64,000 bases of DNA from Stieleria neptunia (GTDB lineage Bacteria > Planctomycetota > Planctomycetia > Pirellulales > Pirellulaceae), in assembly GCF_007754155.1 (NCBI RefSeq), contig NZ_CP037423.1, positions 3,534,001 to 3,598,000 on the forward strand, in the 5' to 3' direction. This document shows positions 56,045-64,000 of this stretch, in pieces (position 1 is the stretch's first letter; each line of letters starts with the position of its first letter). Under the pieces are notes generated by a model. It worked only from the letters and a program-made list of their open reading frames with translations, did no database searches and was not told the origin of the DNA. Position numbers and translations under genes: made by a program.

Positions 56045-59000
56045 GGCAAAACGAAAACGCCGCGGCGCCCCGCCGCGCGATCACGGACCTGTTCATTCGC
56101 CATCCGGTGCTGGCCGTCGTCGCCAATTTGATTTTGGTGATCATCGGGATTCGTTGCGCCGCGTCGTTGCCGGTTCAACAGTTCCCAAAATTGGAAAGCA
56201 GTTCGATCACGGTCACGACGCTGTATTACGGTGCCAGCGCCGAAACCGTCCGCGGTTTTCTGACGACACCGATTGAACAAGCGGTGTCGTCAATCGCGGG
56301 TGTCGACACGATTGAATCGACGAGTATCGCCGGCATCAGTACGATCACGATCAAATTGCAACTGAACCACGATTCGACACGGGCGTTGGCGGAGGTCAAC
56401 GCGCGGCTGAGCCAGATTCGTTCGCAACTTCCCGACCAGGCCGAACCGCCGACGGTCGATCTGGCCCGCGCCGACAAACCGTACGCGACGTTTTACATCA
56501 GTTTCACCTCGGATCGCTTCGACATCCCCGCGCTGACCGATTTCCTGGCTCGCAACGTCCAGCCACGCCTGGCGACCGTGCGTGGCGTCCAACGCGTCGG
56601 CGTCGAAGCCGGCCAGACACCGGCGATGCGGATCTGGATTTCCCCACAGCGGCTGGCGGAACTGAACCTGACGCCCGGCGATGTCTACCAGGCGCTCCAG
56701 CGAAATAATTTTCTGGCCGCCATCGGCCAGGTCAAAAGCGATTCGGTTCAGATCGATTTGTTGACCAACACCGACCTGCGAAGCGTAGAAGAATTTGGTG
56801 ACTTGATCGTTTCGCAAACCGATGATTCGATCGTGCGTTTGCAAGATGTCGCCGACGTCGCCTTGGGTTCGGAAGAGCCGACGGCGACGGCGATGTACCG
56901 CGGCGAGAAAGCGGTCTACTTGAGCGTGTGGCCGCTGCCGGGAAGCAACGAAATCGAAGTCTCCAACGCCGTCGCGGTCGCGATGTCCGAGCTTCAACCC
57001 CGGCTGCCCTCGCACGTCGACATGCAGATGGCCTACGACGGCACCAAGTTCATGCGCAAGGCGCTGTCGGAAATTTTTACGACGCTGTTGGAAACGGTCG
57101 CGATTGTCGCCCTGGTGGTGTTTCTGTTCATGGGGTCGCTGCGTTCGGCACTCGTACCACTGGTCGCGATGCCCGTCTCGTTGATCGGTGCCGCCGTCGT
57201 CATGTTTTTGTTGGGTTTTTCACTCAACCTGTTGACGTTGCTGGCCATCGTGCTGTCGGTCGGCTTGGTCGTCGACGACGCCATCGTGGTGGTCGAAAAC
57301 GTCCAGCGACACCTCCGCGAAGGGCTCTCCAAAACCGGTGCGGCACTGGTCGGTGCCCGAGAACTGGTCGGTCCGATCATTGCGATGACGATCACGCTGG
57401 CGACCGTCTACGCTCCGATCGGGTTCCAATCGGGATTGACCGGCATGCTGTTTCGCGAGTTCGCATTTACCCTGGCCGCCGCCGTGATCGTTTCCGGAAT
57501 CGTCGCGGTGACGTTGTCGCCGATCATGAGCGGGTTGTTGCTGCAAACCGAAGAACGCGAGGGGCGGCTGACCCGATTGACCGCGCGGCTTTTCGATCGT
57601 TTGCAAGCGATCTATGCGCGGCTGCTGGTTTGGGTTTTGGATCTGCGTTGGTCGATCGCCGTGGCGACCCTGATCACTGCCCTGGCCGCCATTCCGCTGT
57701 ACCTCTTGTCCGGGAAAGAGCTGGCGCCGATCGAAGACGAGGGAGCGATCTCGTTGGTCGTCAGCGCCGCCCCCGATTCAACACTGACGGCGTCGACGCG
57801 TTGGGCCGGCGAGTTGGCCGAAAGCCTGCAAGCGATCCCCGAAACAGATTACATGTGGTCGCTCGTCACCGCCGGTGGAGGCTTCGGCGGGGTGATCACC
57901 AAAGACTGGGACGATCGCCAGCGTGACACCCAATCGATGTTGCCCGAAGTGTTTGGAATCGCATCGCAAAGCGTTGGACTGGAAGCGTTTCCCGTATTGG
58001 TTCCGCCGCTTCCCGGGGCGGGCCAGTTCGATGTCGAACTGGTGATCAAGAGCGACACGCCGACGCGGCAGCGGCTGGATTGGTCCCAGCAGATCATGCA
58101 ACGCGCCAGTCAAACGGGCATGTTCATGTTCGTCGATTCGGATCTAAAATTTGACTTGCCCCAGGCACGCGTGATGGTCGACCGCGAGGTGTTGGCCGAT
58201 TTGGGACTGGACCAAGCCGCGGTGGGCCGCGAGTTGGGCGTGTTGCTCGGCGGCGGTGAAGTCAACCGATTTAATTTCTTTGACCGTTCGTATCGCGTCA
58301 TTCCACAACTTGATGCCCGCCAGCGAGAAGACGTCGGATCGTTGATGGATTTAAAGATCCGCAACCCGGCCGGCGAATTGATTCCCGTCTCGGCCTTCGC
58401 GTCGATCCAGCCGGTGACCGCTCCGCGCAGCTTGCATCGTTTCGGACAACAAGACTCGCTCAAAATCTCTGCCGCCGTCTTGCCGGGGATCACCAAAGCG
58501 ACGGGGTTGGACGTGATCGAACAGATCGCCAGGGACGTCACCGGCGGCGTCGCGGAAATCGATTACGCCGGCGAATCGCGACAGATCCGCAACGAGGGTT
58601 CCAAGCTGGCCGGAACATTGGGATTTGCTTTAGTGCTGATTTATCTGGTCCTCGCGGCCCAATTTCATTCGTTCCGCGACCCGCTGGTCGTGCTGCTCGG
58701 TTCGGTCCCGCCGGCGATCACGGGCGTGCTGGTGCTGACCTGTTTGAATTTCACGACCATCAACATCTATTCCCAAGTCGGGTTGATCACGCTGGTCGGG
58801 CTGGTCGCCAAGAACGGCATCTTGATCGTCGAGTTTGCCAACATGTTGCGTCACGACGGCTGGGAAAAACGGGCGGCGATCATGCATGCGGCACAGACCC
58901 GTCTGCGGCCCGTGTTGATGACTTCGGCGGCAACCATCCTGGGCCACTTTCCACTGGTCTTGGTCACCGGCGCGGGGGCGGAAGCCCGCAACAGCATCGG

Positions 59001-59178
59001 GATCATCTTGGTGGCCGGCATGGCGTTGGGGACCCTGTTGACCCTGGCGGTGGTTCCCGCGTTGTATCTGATCCTCAGCACCAATCGACGACTGGATCAA
59101 CATCCAGACGACCACCAGCGGGAGACGGAGGGCCTGCCGCAGAAACGCCCGCCTGTCGGCGAATTGGAACTCGTCTAA
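56041..59178 (+). CDS. RND multidrug efflux permease (AcrB/MexB type)
   Basis: From the ATG at 56041, 1045 residues, the usual family length. Features: helix 1 region LAVVANLILVIIGIRCA, QFPKLESSSITVTT in the porter domain, the central helix bundle with LVVDDAIVVVENVQRHL (helix 4 Asp pair that relays protons), MTITLATVYAPIGF, and near the end GLVAKNGILIVEFANML and MTSAATILGHFPLVLVTGAG. It exports drugs or metabolites in exchange for protons. Its start overlaps the adaptor stop. A C-terminal polar tail of about 25 residues ends the protein. Substrate range cannot be inferred. Confidence 0.95.
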   Translation: MRQNENAAAPRRAITDLFIRHPVLAVVANLILVIIGIRCAASLPVQQFPKLESSSITVTTLYYGASAETVRGFLTTPIEQAVSSIAGVDTIESTSIAGISTITIKLQLNHDSTRALAEVNARLSQIRSQLPDQAEPPTVDLARADKPYATFYISFTSDRFDIPALTDFLARNVQPRLATVRGVQRVGVEAGQTPAMRIWISPQRLAELNLTPGDVYQALQRNNFLAAIGQVKSDSVQIDLLTNTDLRSVEEFGDLIVSQTDDSIVRLQDVADVALGSEEPTATAMYRGEKAVYLSVWPLPGSNEIEVSNAVAVAMSELQPRLPSHVDMQMAYDGTKFMRKALSEIFTTLLETVAIVALVVFLFMGSLRSALVPLVAMPVSLIGAAVVMFLLGFSLNLLTLLAIVLSVGLVVDDAIVVVENVQRHLREGLSKTGAALVGARELVGPIIAMTITLATVYAPIGFQSGLTGMLFREFAFTLAAAVIVSGIVAVTLSPIMSGLLLQTEEREGRLTRLTARLFDRLQAIYARLLVWVLDLRWSIAVATLITALAAIPLYLLSGKELAPIEDEGAISLVVSAAPDSTLTASTRWAGELAESLQAIPETDYMWSLVTAGGGFGGVITKDWDDRQRDTQSMLPEVFGIASQSVGLEAFPVLVPPLPGAGQFDVELVIKSDTPTRQRLDWSQQIMQRASQTGMFMFVDSDLKFDLPQARVMVDREVLADLGLDQAAVGRELGVLLGGGEVNRFNFFDRSYRVIPQLDARQREDVGSLMDLKIRNPAGELIPVSAFASIQPVTAPRSLHRFGQQDSLKISAAVLPGITKATGLDVIEQIARDVTGGVAEIDYAGESRQIRNEGSKLAGTLGFALVLIYLVLAAQFHSFRDPLVVLLGSVPPAITGVLVLTCLNFTTINIYSQVGLITLVGLVAKNGILIVEFANMLRHDGWEKRAAIMHAAQTRLRPVLMTSAATILGHFPLVLVTGAGAEARNSIGIILVAGMALGTLLTLAVVPALYLILSTNRRLDQHPDDHQRETEGLPQKRPPVGELELV

Positions 59179-59240
59179 TCGCCGACGGTATAATGGAAAG
59201 TGAACTCGACGCCGCCCACCGCGGTGCCAGACACAGCGCA

Positions 59241-59315
59241 CTCTTTTCTTGTCACCCATTTTCCTGTCGCCCGTTTCTCCAGCGTTGACGTTTTGCTGCC
59301 CACCATTTTTCTGCC
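59241..59315 (+). repeat. One-sided array of ATTTTCTTGTC/ATTTTCCTGTC/ATTTTTCTGCC words
   Basis: CTTTTCTTGTC (59243), CCATTTTCCTGTC (about 59256), a degraded GTTTTGCTGCC (59290) and CCATTTTTCTGCC (about 59303). Same word order as the other arrays. It fills the gap between the RND pump and the next gene. Confidence 0.8.
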
Positions 59316-59357
59316 AATCCAACCCCGCATTGCCAACCCAACGAAGGAGTCTCCACG

Positions 59358-60392
59358 ATGCATCGACTCCGAATGATCTGGTTCGCCGCCACCGTCGGCT
59401 GTGGATTGATTTGCTTCGGCGACGAAGCCGCACCGGTTGCGTCGAGCGTCGTGCCGCTGGAGCTGGTCGGCAATACCTACCAGGCGGCCGATTCGGTCAA
59501 CATCGGCAACGAGCCATCGCAAGATGCCTTGGCCTGTTTGAACGGATTGATTTGGAACCCCTCGGAGTTCGAGACCAAGTGCACCGCGGCTGATGAGCTG
59601 CGTGGCGACGTCACGGTGCGTTTTCCGTCGCCCATCGACACCGGCGATCCGTGGAATGATTCGGTCGCGATGGAATGGTACGTCGCACGCGATGAACAAC
59701 AGCGTCCCAAACGAGCCAAGGCGGTCGTGGTGGTTCATGAATCGGGCAGCAAGATGCCGGTGGGCCGCATGTTTGCCCACGGATTTCATCACTGTGGCTT
59801 CCATGCCTTTCTGATCCATCTGCCCCATTACGGCAAACGTCGTGAAAATGGAAAGAAGCCCGACGACTCATTTTTCTTCACGGCAATGCGGCAGGGGATC
59901 GCCGATGTGCGACGTGCCCGAGATGCCGTCGCGTGCCTCCCGTACGTCGATGATTCCAGTATCTCGCTGCAAGGTACCAGTCTGGGCGGATTCGTTTCGG
60001 CCACCGCGGCGTCGATCGACGATGGCTATGACCACGTCTTCATCACCCTTGCCGGCGGAAACCTGTTGAATGTGATCGAAAACGGAACGAAGGACGCCGC
60101 CAAGGTGCGCGAGCGATTGCAAGAAGCGGGGATCGACGGCGAAACGCTGCGATCGCTCGTCGATCAAATCGAACCGACGCGCGTCGCACACCGTCTGGAT
60201 CCCGACCGTACCTGGCTCTACTCCGGGACGTTCGATTCCGTCGTGCCGATGTCCAGCGCCAACGCCTTGGCGACCTCCGCCAAGCTGGATCCATCACATC
60301 ACATCAAGCTGTTGGCCAATCATTACTCGGGCATCATCTATCTGCCCGCGATCATCGACCACATGCGAAATCAAATCGAATCGGTCAAGTAG
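59358..60392 (+). CDS. Exported alpha/beta hydrolase
   Basis: A 344-residue protein; the ATG at 59358 has a good AAGGAG ribosome site nine bases before. Residues 1-20 form a signal peptide (MIWFAATVGCGLICFG). Alpha/beta hydrolase residues: oxyanion region VVVVHESGSKM, nucleophile GTSLGGFVSATAA (Ser), Asp in YSGTFDSVVPM and His in KLLANHYSGI. The substrate is unknown; esters or peptides are possible. A second alpha/beta hydrolase gene follows 75 bases later in the same direction. Confidence 0.87.
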   Translation: MHRLRMIWFAATVGCGLICFGDEAAPVASSVVPLELVGNTYQAADSVNIGNEPSQDALACLNGLIWNPSEFETKCTAADELRGDVTVRFPSPIDTGDPWNDSVAMEWYVARDEQQRPKRAKAVVVVHESGSKMPVGRMFAHGFHHCGFHAFLIHLPHYGKRRENGKKPDDSFFFTAMRQGIADVRRARDAVACLPYVDDSSISLQGTSLGGFVSATAASIDDGYDHVFITLAGGNLLNVIENGTKDAAKVRERLQEAGIDGETLRSLVDQIEPTRVAHRLDPDRTWLYSGTFDSVVPMSSANALATSAKLDPSHHIKLLANHYSGIIYLPAIIDHMRNQIESVK

Positions 60393-60467
60393 CAAGCAGA
60401 ATCCAACCGTGTCGTCACGCTTCGGCGAATCAACCCAGCCCCACTCACCCAACAACATGACCCAACG

Positions 60468-61484
60468 ATGGCAAACCCGACGCTTCGCTGGACGATTCAA
60501 CACCTCTCAATGAACGTGCTGATTGCACTCGGTGCGCTGCTCGCCACCATCGCCGGCGCGGATGAGCCCGATCGTGCGTCGACGACCTCGGGCCAAGCGG
60601 GATCGAACGATCGACTTGGCCCCGTCTATCGCGACGCGACGTACGACGTGACCGTGACGAAGGGTGAGCCCTATGCGCAGGGCATGATCTACCATCCGTC
60701 CGATCCGACTCGAAGCTTCCCTCGCAATCTGACGCTCGATGTCTACCAGCCGAATGACAACCACCATCAGAAGCGGCCCGTGGTGCTGTTGATTCATGGC
60801 GGCGGTTTTTGGACCGGAGACTCGTTGATGTGGTCCATGGTGACCGGTGCCGAATACTTTGCCCAACGAGGATGGGTGTGCTTCTCCATCAACTATCGGT
60901 TGCATGGAGATCGTGGGATTGCGCCGAAAGGCTGGCCCGACAACCGACCGACCTACTCCGCAACACGGGACGCGAAGGCAGCGATTCGTTGGATCCGGGC
61001 CAATGCCGAAACGTATCGCATCCATCCCGACTATGTGGCCGCGTACGGCGGTTCGGCGGGCGCTTACATTTCCATCGCCCTGGGGGCGTCAGACGAAGAA
61101 GACTTTCGCGATGAACTGTTGAACCTGCCCCATGAGCGAAAACTGTTGGAAAACTCCCATCGCGACCAGTCTTCTACTGTTCAAGCCGTCGTCAGCCATT
61201 GGGGCTCCGGCTTGCTTCTCGGTCTGCTCAGGCGGTTTGATGGCCGCAGCCGATTCGACGCGGACGATGCACCCTTGTTGATGTTTCACGGAACCGCCGA
61301 CACACGGGTACCGTACAGCGATGCGATCGAACTGCAACAAAAGTACAAAGCCAATCTGGAACTCTGGACGCTGGATGGATTGGGGCATTCGGCCTGGGGG
61401 GCGAAACACGATGGCCTGCCGATCATCGACATCGCGCACACCTTTCTACTCCGCGAGCTGAAGATCACACCGGCCGACGGTTGA
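60468..61484 (+). CDS. Exported alpha/beta hydrolase, esterase/lipase type
   Basis: A 338-residue protein with a signal peptide near MNVLIALGALLATIAGADEP (its first Met is codon 15, so the mature start may also use an ATG at 60510). The HGGGFWTGDS oxyanion motif, the nucleophile elbow YGGSAGAYISIALGAS, Asp in GTADTRVPYS and His in LDGLGHSAWGA place it among HSL/BD-FAE-like carboxylesterases. Such enzymes remove acetyl or feruloyl groups from polysaccharides. With the sulfatases it fits breakdown of decorated glycans; the actual substrate is unknown. Confidence 0.88.
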   Translation: MANPTLRWTIQHLSMNVLIALGALLATIAGADEPDRASTTSGQAGSNDRLGPVYRDATYDVTVTKGEPYAQGMIYHPSDPTRSFPRNLTLDVYQPNDNHHQKRPVVLLIHGGGFWTGDSLMWSMVTGAEYFAQRGWVCFSINYRLHGDRGIAPKGWPDNRPTYSATRDAKAAIRWIRANAETYRIHPDYVAAYGGSAGAYISIALGASDEEDFRDELLNLPHERKLLENSHRDQSSTVQAVVSHWGSGLLLGLLRRFDGRSRFDADDAPLLMFHGTADTRVPYSDAIELQQKYKANLELWTLDGLGHSAWGAKHDGLPIIDIAHTFLLRELKITPADG

Positions 61485-62060
61485 GCCGCTGTGTATCAAA
61501 GCTAGTTGAAACCCAACATCACGTCGAGCGATTCGAGCCGGCGTCCTGCCCACGGCTTTCTGCCGCCCCTTTTTCTGCCAGCGACCGCGTTCCGCTCGGC
61601 ACCGACCGCGATTTGCCACCTACTTTGGCTCGAATGGTGTTAGCGGAACGGCGCGAGCCGTCCGGTCGCGCTTCAAAAACACCGTGAAAGACCGGAGGGC
61701 TCGCGCCCTACCGCTAACAAAAACACCCCGCTTGGCGTCAAAGTAGCTGGCATTGATCGACCGCCATTTGCTCCGGGAATCACCGCGAGAAAGACGAGAA
61801 ACGGGGCGGTCGCGAAAATCAAACGCAGCTTTCGAGAAGGATTTTTGGATTCCCGTTGTGGAAATCTGACCGCCTATCCAACCAGACAGGGGAGATTCCG
61901 GCCGCCCTATCCCGAGAATCCGACGCTGGCCGGCCGCGTCGCATTGGCCGGATTGCAAGGCGAGCCGGACGAAGAGCTTGTGTGATCGATGGGACCGTTG
62001 CAAAATGGGGCTGTGCGCGTTCCCCCAAGAAATATCACAACCTGAAAAAGGGGCGTATCG
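61485..62060. other. Intergenic stretch with repeats and no gene
   Basis: Contains two ATTTTTCTGCC-like words (around 61557 and 61569), the composite repeat at 61639 and its tail. Otherwise no frame looks like a gene. Confidence 0.5.
61639..61718. repeat. Short composite palindrome (GTTAGCGG family), simple form
   Basis: GTTAGCGGAACGGCGCGAG at the left and CTCGCGCCCTACCGCTAAC at the right with the inner pair CCGTCCGGTCGC and GACCGGAGGG. It lacks the nested palindrome. The flank CGCTTGGCGTCAAAGTAG (about 61730) matches that of the copy at 11925. Confidence 0.85.
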
Positions 62061-62408
62061 ATGGCTAAAAAGAAAGCGGACAAAACGTCAAAAACGAAGA
62101 CCGTGGTGAAGCCGGACGTCGTGTCACCGAAGGTGCAGACCAATGGTGCGTCGAAGAAGTCGGGTTCCAACGGCGCTCCGAAAAAATCCTCCTCGCCTCG
62201 GCGGATCTTCGACAACTCCGAAATCGGTCTGGTCGCCGGCGAGGTTTGGCAGACGCTGGAAGGTGGCGGTGAGCAGACCCTGACCAGTGTCAAAAAGAGC
62301 GTTGAAGCACCGGGGGACCTGGTGACCGCCGCGGTCGGCTGGCTGGCCCGCGAAAACAAACTCCGCTTCGTCCAATCGGGGCGGACCACCAAGGTCACGC
62401 TTCAGTAG
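62061..62408 (+). CDS. Small winged-helix DNA-binding protein (DUF2582-type)
   Basis: A 115-residue protein. The first 48 residues are Lys/Ser-rich and disordered (KKKADKTSKTKT). The rest is a compact winged-helix domain (IFDNSEIGLVAGEVWQTLEG; EQTLTSVKKSVEAPGDLVTAAVGWLARENKLRFV; TTKVTL). DUF2582 proteins are small winged helices of unknown role. The basic N-terminal tail resembles those of bacterial histone-like or chromatin proteins, so general DNA binding is possible. No operon partner. Confidence 0.8.
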   Translation: MAKKKADKTSKTKTVVKPDVVSPKVQTNGASKKSGSNGAPKKSSSPRRIFDNSEIGLVAGEVWQTLEGGGEQTLTSVKKSVEAPGDLVTAAVGWLARENKLRFVQSGRTTKVTLQ

Positions 62409-62586
62409 TCGCACCCGAGCACCGGGCAGAGACCCTTTCGGTTACGTTCGACGCGACCCGAGCGACAAGAACGCGTTCAGCGCGGGGTGCGCTAACGGTG
62501 GGGAAAATCCACCGCAATGGAAGCGTCGCAATCGGTCACGCGATGCGGTCGCGCAGCAGCCGCGCGTCAGCATCACACGGACGCCA

Positions 62587-62664
62587 CATTTTCTTGTCCC
62601 CAATTTTCCTGTCTTCCGTTCTCCCAGCCGTCCCATCTATTTATCTGCGCCCGATTTTTCTGCC
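62587..62664 (+). repeat. One-sided array of ATTTTCTTGTC/ATTTTCCTGTC/ATTTTTCTGCC words
   Basis: CATTTTCTTGTC (62587), CAATTTTCCTGTC (62601), CTATTTATCTGCG (62636) and CGATTTTTCTGCC (62652). Same order as the copies at 54731 and 59241. It lies at the 3' side of a truncated methyltransferase gene, which reads through it on the other strand. Confidence 0.8.
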
Positions 62665-62749
62665 ATCGCTCGGCGGCGATACTTGCCATCGCCTTGTGGG
62701 CGTCACGGCTTGATCGCGCGGGTCGCAATGAACGTATCGAGAAACCTGG

Positions 62750-62899
62750 AAAGTGGGTCGGCGTCAACACAATGGCAAACTCTCCCGCTCTTGCTCGTTG
62801 GATCGTCGCGCGATCCACCGGCTTGGTCCAGCGATCGCCCCGCTCGACCAGCTTGTCCCAGGCCTGTCGGTTATGCCGCAATACATCCGCTTGGTTCAT
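62750..62899 (-). pseudogene. N-terminal remnant of a class I SAM-dependent methyltransferase
   Basis: The ATG at 62899 starts MNQADVLRHNRQAWDKLVER, GDRWTKPVDRATIQRARAGE and FAIVLTPTHFP, a start typical of a widespread small-molecule methyltransferase family. About 50 codons are recognisable; the SAM-binding glycine motif that should follow is missing and the frame continues through intergenic repeat words (ENGRQENWGQENV). The rest of the gene has been deleted, apparently at the repeat array. Confidence 0.7.
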
Positions 62900-63041
62900 T
62901 GGAGACCTTGTTGTTGATTTGATTCATTGCGGCGGGTGAACGCAAACACGAGGTGGCGTCGTCGCTCGGGCAATGCCGAACTGACTCGATTGGATCCTGC
63001 CAATTCTACAACGGTCGCTGCTCTGACTGTCTGAACGGGAT

Positions 63042-63116
63042 GGCAGAATGATGGATGGCAGAATGATGAAGACGGATCCGTGACCGAAATATCATTCTGC
63101 CCCGAATCATTCTGCC
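63042..63116. repeat. Inverted array of GGCAGAATGAT words
   Basis: GGCAGAATGAT occurs at 63042 and 63057 and its complement ATCATTCTGCC at 63091 and 63106. The four words form an inverted array with a 23-base centre. This is the same design as 14901-15089 with AATGAT in place of AAAAAT. Confidence 0.8.
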
Positions 63117-63177
63117 TTTTCCATCATCCTGCGTAACACGGGCGCGAGCGTTTTATCGCAGGACGACACGCCGAGGC

Positions 63178-64000
63178 TCACACGGGGCTCCAAATCCGTG
63201 AGAGTTTCAGCTTCAAATCCACCTGGCCGTCCTTGCCGCCGGAATGGATCGTGATGTCGTTGTGGTTGATCTCTTTGGCCCAGTACGGATCCTTCAACGG
63301 ATGCCAAGCGGACCAGAGTTGAACATGGCCGGAGACGATGTCCGACTGGTCGTCCTTGAACAGTTCTTGGATCGCACCAAAAACCTTGTCGGCGACGAAG
63401 TCGACCGCCGCCGAGAACAGTTCGGCCAACAGCGGTCCGAGGGCGGGCACCTTGAGCGCCTCGGCGAGAGAGACCCCGGCTTTTTTCGCTCCTTCTTCAA
63501 GCTTTTGCCGAAGCTTTTTCTCGATCGTCTTGAACAGGAATTCTGCGATTTTGTGGTCATCCTTTTCGATGACTTTGATGAAGTAGCCGAAGGCTCCGGG
63601 GATCACCGCCGCGTTCCCTCGCAGGTTCGCTTCGCCGATCACCGCATGCGGTTCGCTGACCTGCCCGGAGTACAGAAACGCTGCATGCGATTTGCCATCC
63701 ACGCGGAGGTCGCCTTGCGTGGTGTAGCAATTGATTTGCAAGTCGCTGAAGCCGCTGAGGTCGTCGCCGGTGGAACTGTCCACCGTGATCCGGTTCAGAA
63801 TCAGCTGAAAGCCTTTGAGCAATTCGCCCCGCCACTTTCCATCCTTGAAGATCATCCGCCCGAAGAACGTTTCGACGGCAGGATCCTTTGCCGTTGGGAT
63901 GTACACGCCGCCGGAGTAGTAACCGGAATCATGACGTCCCTTCCGCAGTGGAGCACCGAGCGGGCCTTCGGCGTCGCCCAACGACTTGAAGGTGGTCCAG
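63178..64000 (-). CDS. Unidentified protein, C-terminal part (5' end outside window)
   Basis: The frame is open to the right edge, so at least 273 codons are visible and the start is missing. No family was recognised. The visible part opens with WTTFKSLGDAEGPLGAPL and GYYSGGVYIPTAKDPAVETFF, followed by a beta-rich section (LLKGFQLILNRITVDSSTGD; LQINCYTTQGDLRVDG). A helical, amphipathic section follows (FLFKTIEKKLRQKLEEGAKK; LGPLLAELFSAAVDFVADKVF). The end is SGHVQLWSAWHPLKDPYW and QVDLKLKLSRIWSPV. No transmembrane segment or signal is visible. The next gene upstream is outside the window. Confidence 0.7.
   Translation of the reverse strand, partial: WTTFKSLGDAEGPLGAPLRKGRHDSGYYSGGVYIPTAKDPAVETFFGRMIFKDGKWRGELLKGFQLILNRITVDSSTGDDLSGFSDLQINCYTTQGDLRVDGKSHAAFLYSGQVSEPHAVIGEANLRGNAAVIPGAFGYFIKVIEKDDHKIAEFLFKTIEKKLRQKLEEGAKKAGVSLAEALKVPALGPLLAELFSAAVDFVADKVFGAIQELFKDDQSDIVSGHVQLWSAWHPLKDPYWAKEINHNDITIHSGGKDGQVDLKLKLSRIWSPV

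Overview
The window looks like a chromosomal segment of a planctomycete close to Rhodopirellula/Stieleria (Pirellulales). This is inferred from gene content: two secreted sulfatases, PQQ-type beta-propeller proteins with signal peptides, Gfo/Idh/MocA and phytanoyl-CoA dioxygenase-type enzymes, a PAS-rich hybrid kinase, moderately high GC, weak Shine-Dalgarno signals, and many palindromic intergenic repeats. No rRNA, tRNA or CRISPR array was seen. The genes at both window edges are cut off.

Layout. 1-12 kb: a methyltransferase-like/PQQ fusion protein (cut at the left edge), polyphosphate kinase 2, a small membrane protein, an NtrC-type sigma-54 activator, truncated haemoglobin, phosphoenolpyruvate synthase, a tandem universal stress protein and a bifunctional phosphotransferase/ATPase. 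Good -24/-12 (sigma-54) promoter matches precede ppk2, ppsA and the usp gene, so this looks like one energy or oxygen-stress regulon next to its own activator. 12-24.5 kb: thioredoxin, PhyH dioxygenase, Gfo/Idh oxidoreductase, a squalene-cyclase-like secreted protein coupled to an HlyD-like adaptor, a large hybrid sensor kinase, a TlpA-like protein and a sulfatase.

24.9-37 kb is the most striking part. It is a tightly packed minus-strand run: glycine/sarcosine methyltransferase, sarcosine/dimethylglycine methyltransferase (glycine to betaine), a BCCT transporter, two small proteins, a sodium:solute symporter with a 40-residue membrane partner, a carbamoyltransferase of the PyrB family that lacks the usual aspartate-binding loop, an asparagine-synthetase-type amidotransferase, an M20 N-carbamoyl-amino-acid hydrolase-type enzyme and a cysteine hydrolase. 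A MarR regulator is divergent to it. It reads as a compatible-solute operon with an unexplained carbamoyl/amide branch.

37-39.6 kb is a graveyard: an HsdR scrap, an internally deleted IS110 transposase, a frameshifted gene and a DUF488 remnant. 39.9-47.7 kb holds a second sulfatase, an HpcH/HpaI aldolase and a four-gene coupled cassette (C39-like peptidase, RimK-like ATP-grasp ligase, GCS2 ligase, N-formylglutamate amidohydrolase), which probably makes or modifies a glutamyl/peptide metabolite. 48.3-64 kb: a PQQ protein plus a DUF3311/symporter pair (behind another sigma-54-like promoter), a membrane protein, thiD, an RND efflux pair, two alpha/beta hydrolases, a small winged-helix protein, a methyltransferase remnant and an unidentified gene cut at the right edge.

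Several dispersed repeat families fill the intergenic space: composite palindromes starting GTTAGCGG, hairpins starting GGGATAGG, a CTAGTGCTT-ended MITE, and arrays of words such as CATTTTTCTGCC. Four genes take their last codons and stop codon from such repeats.
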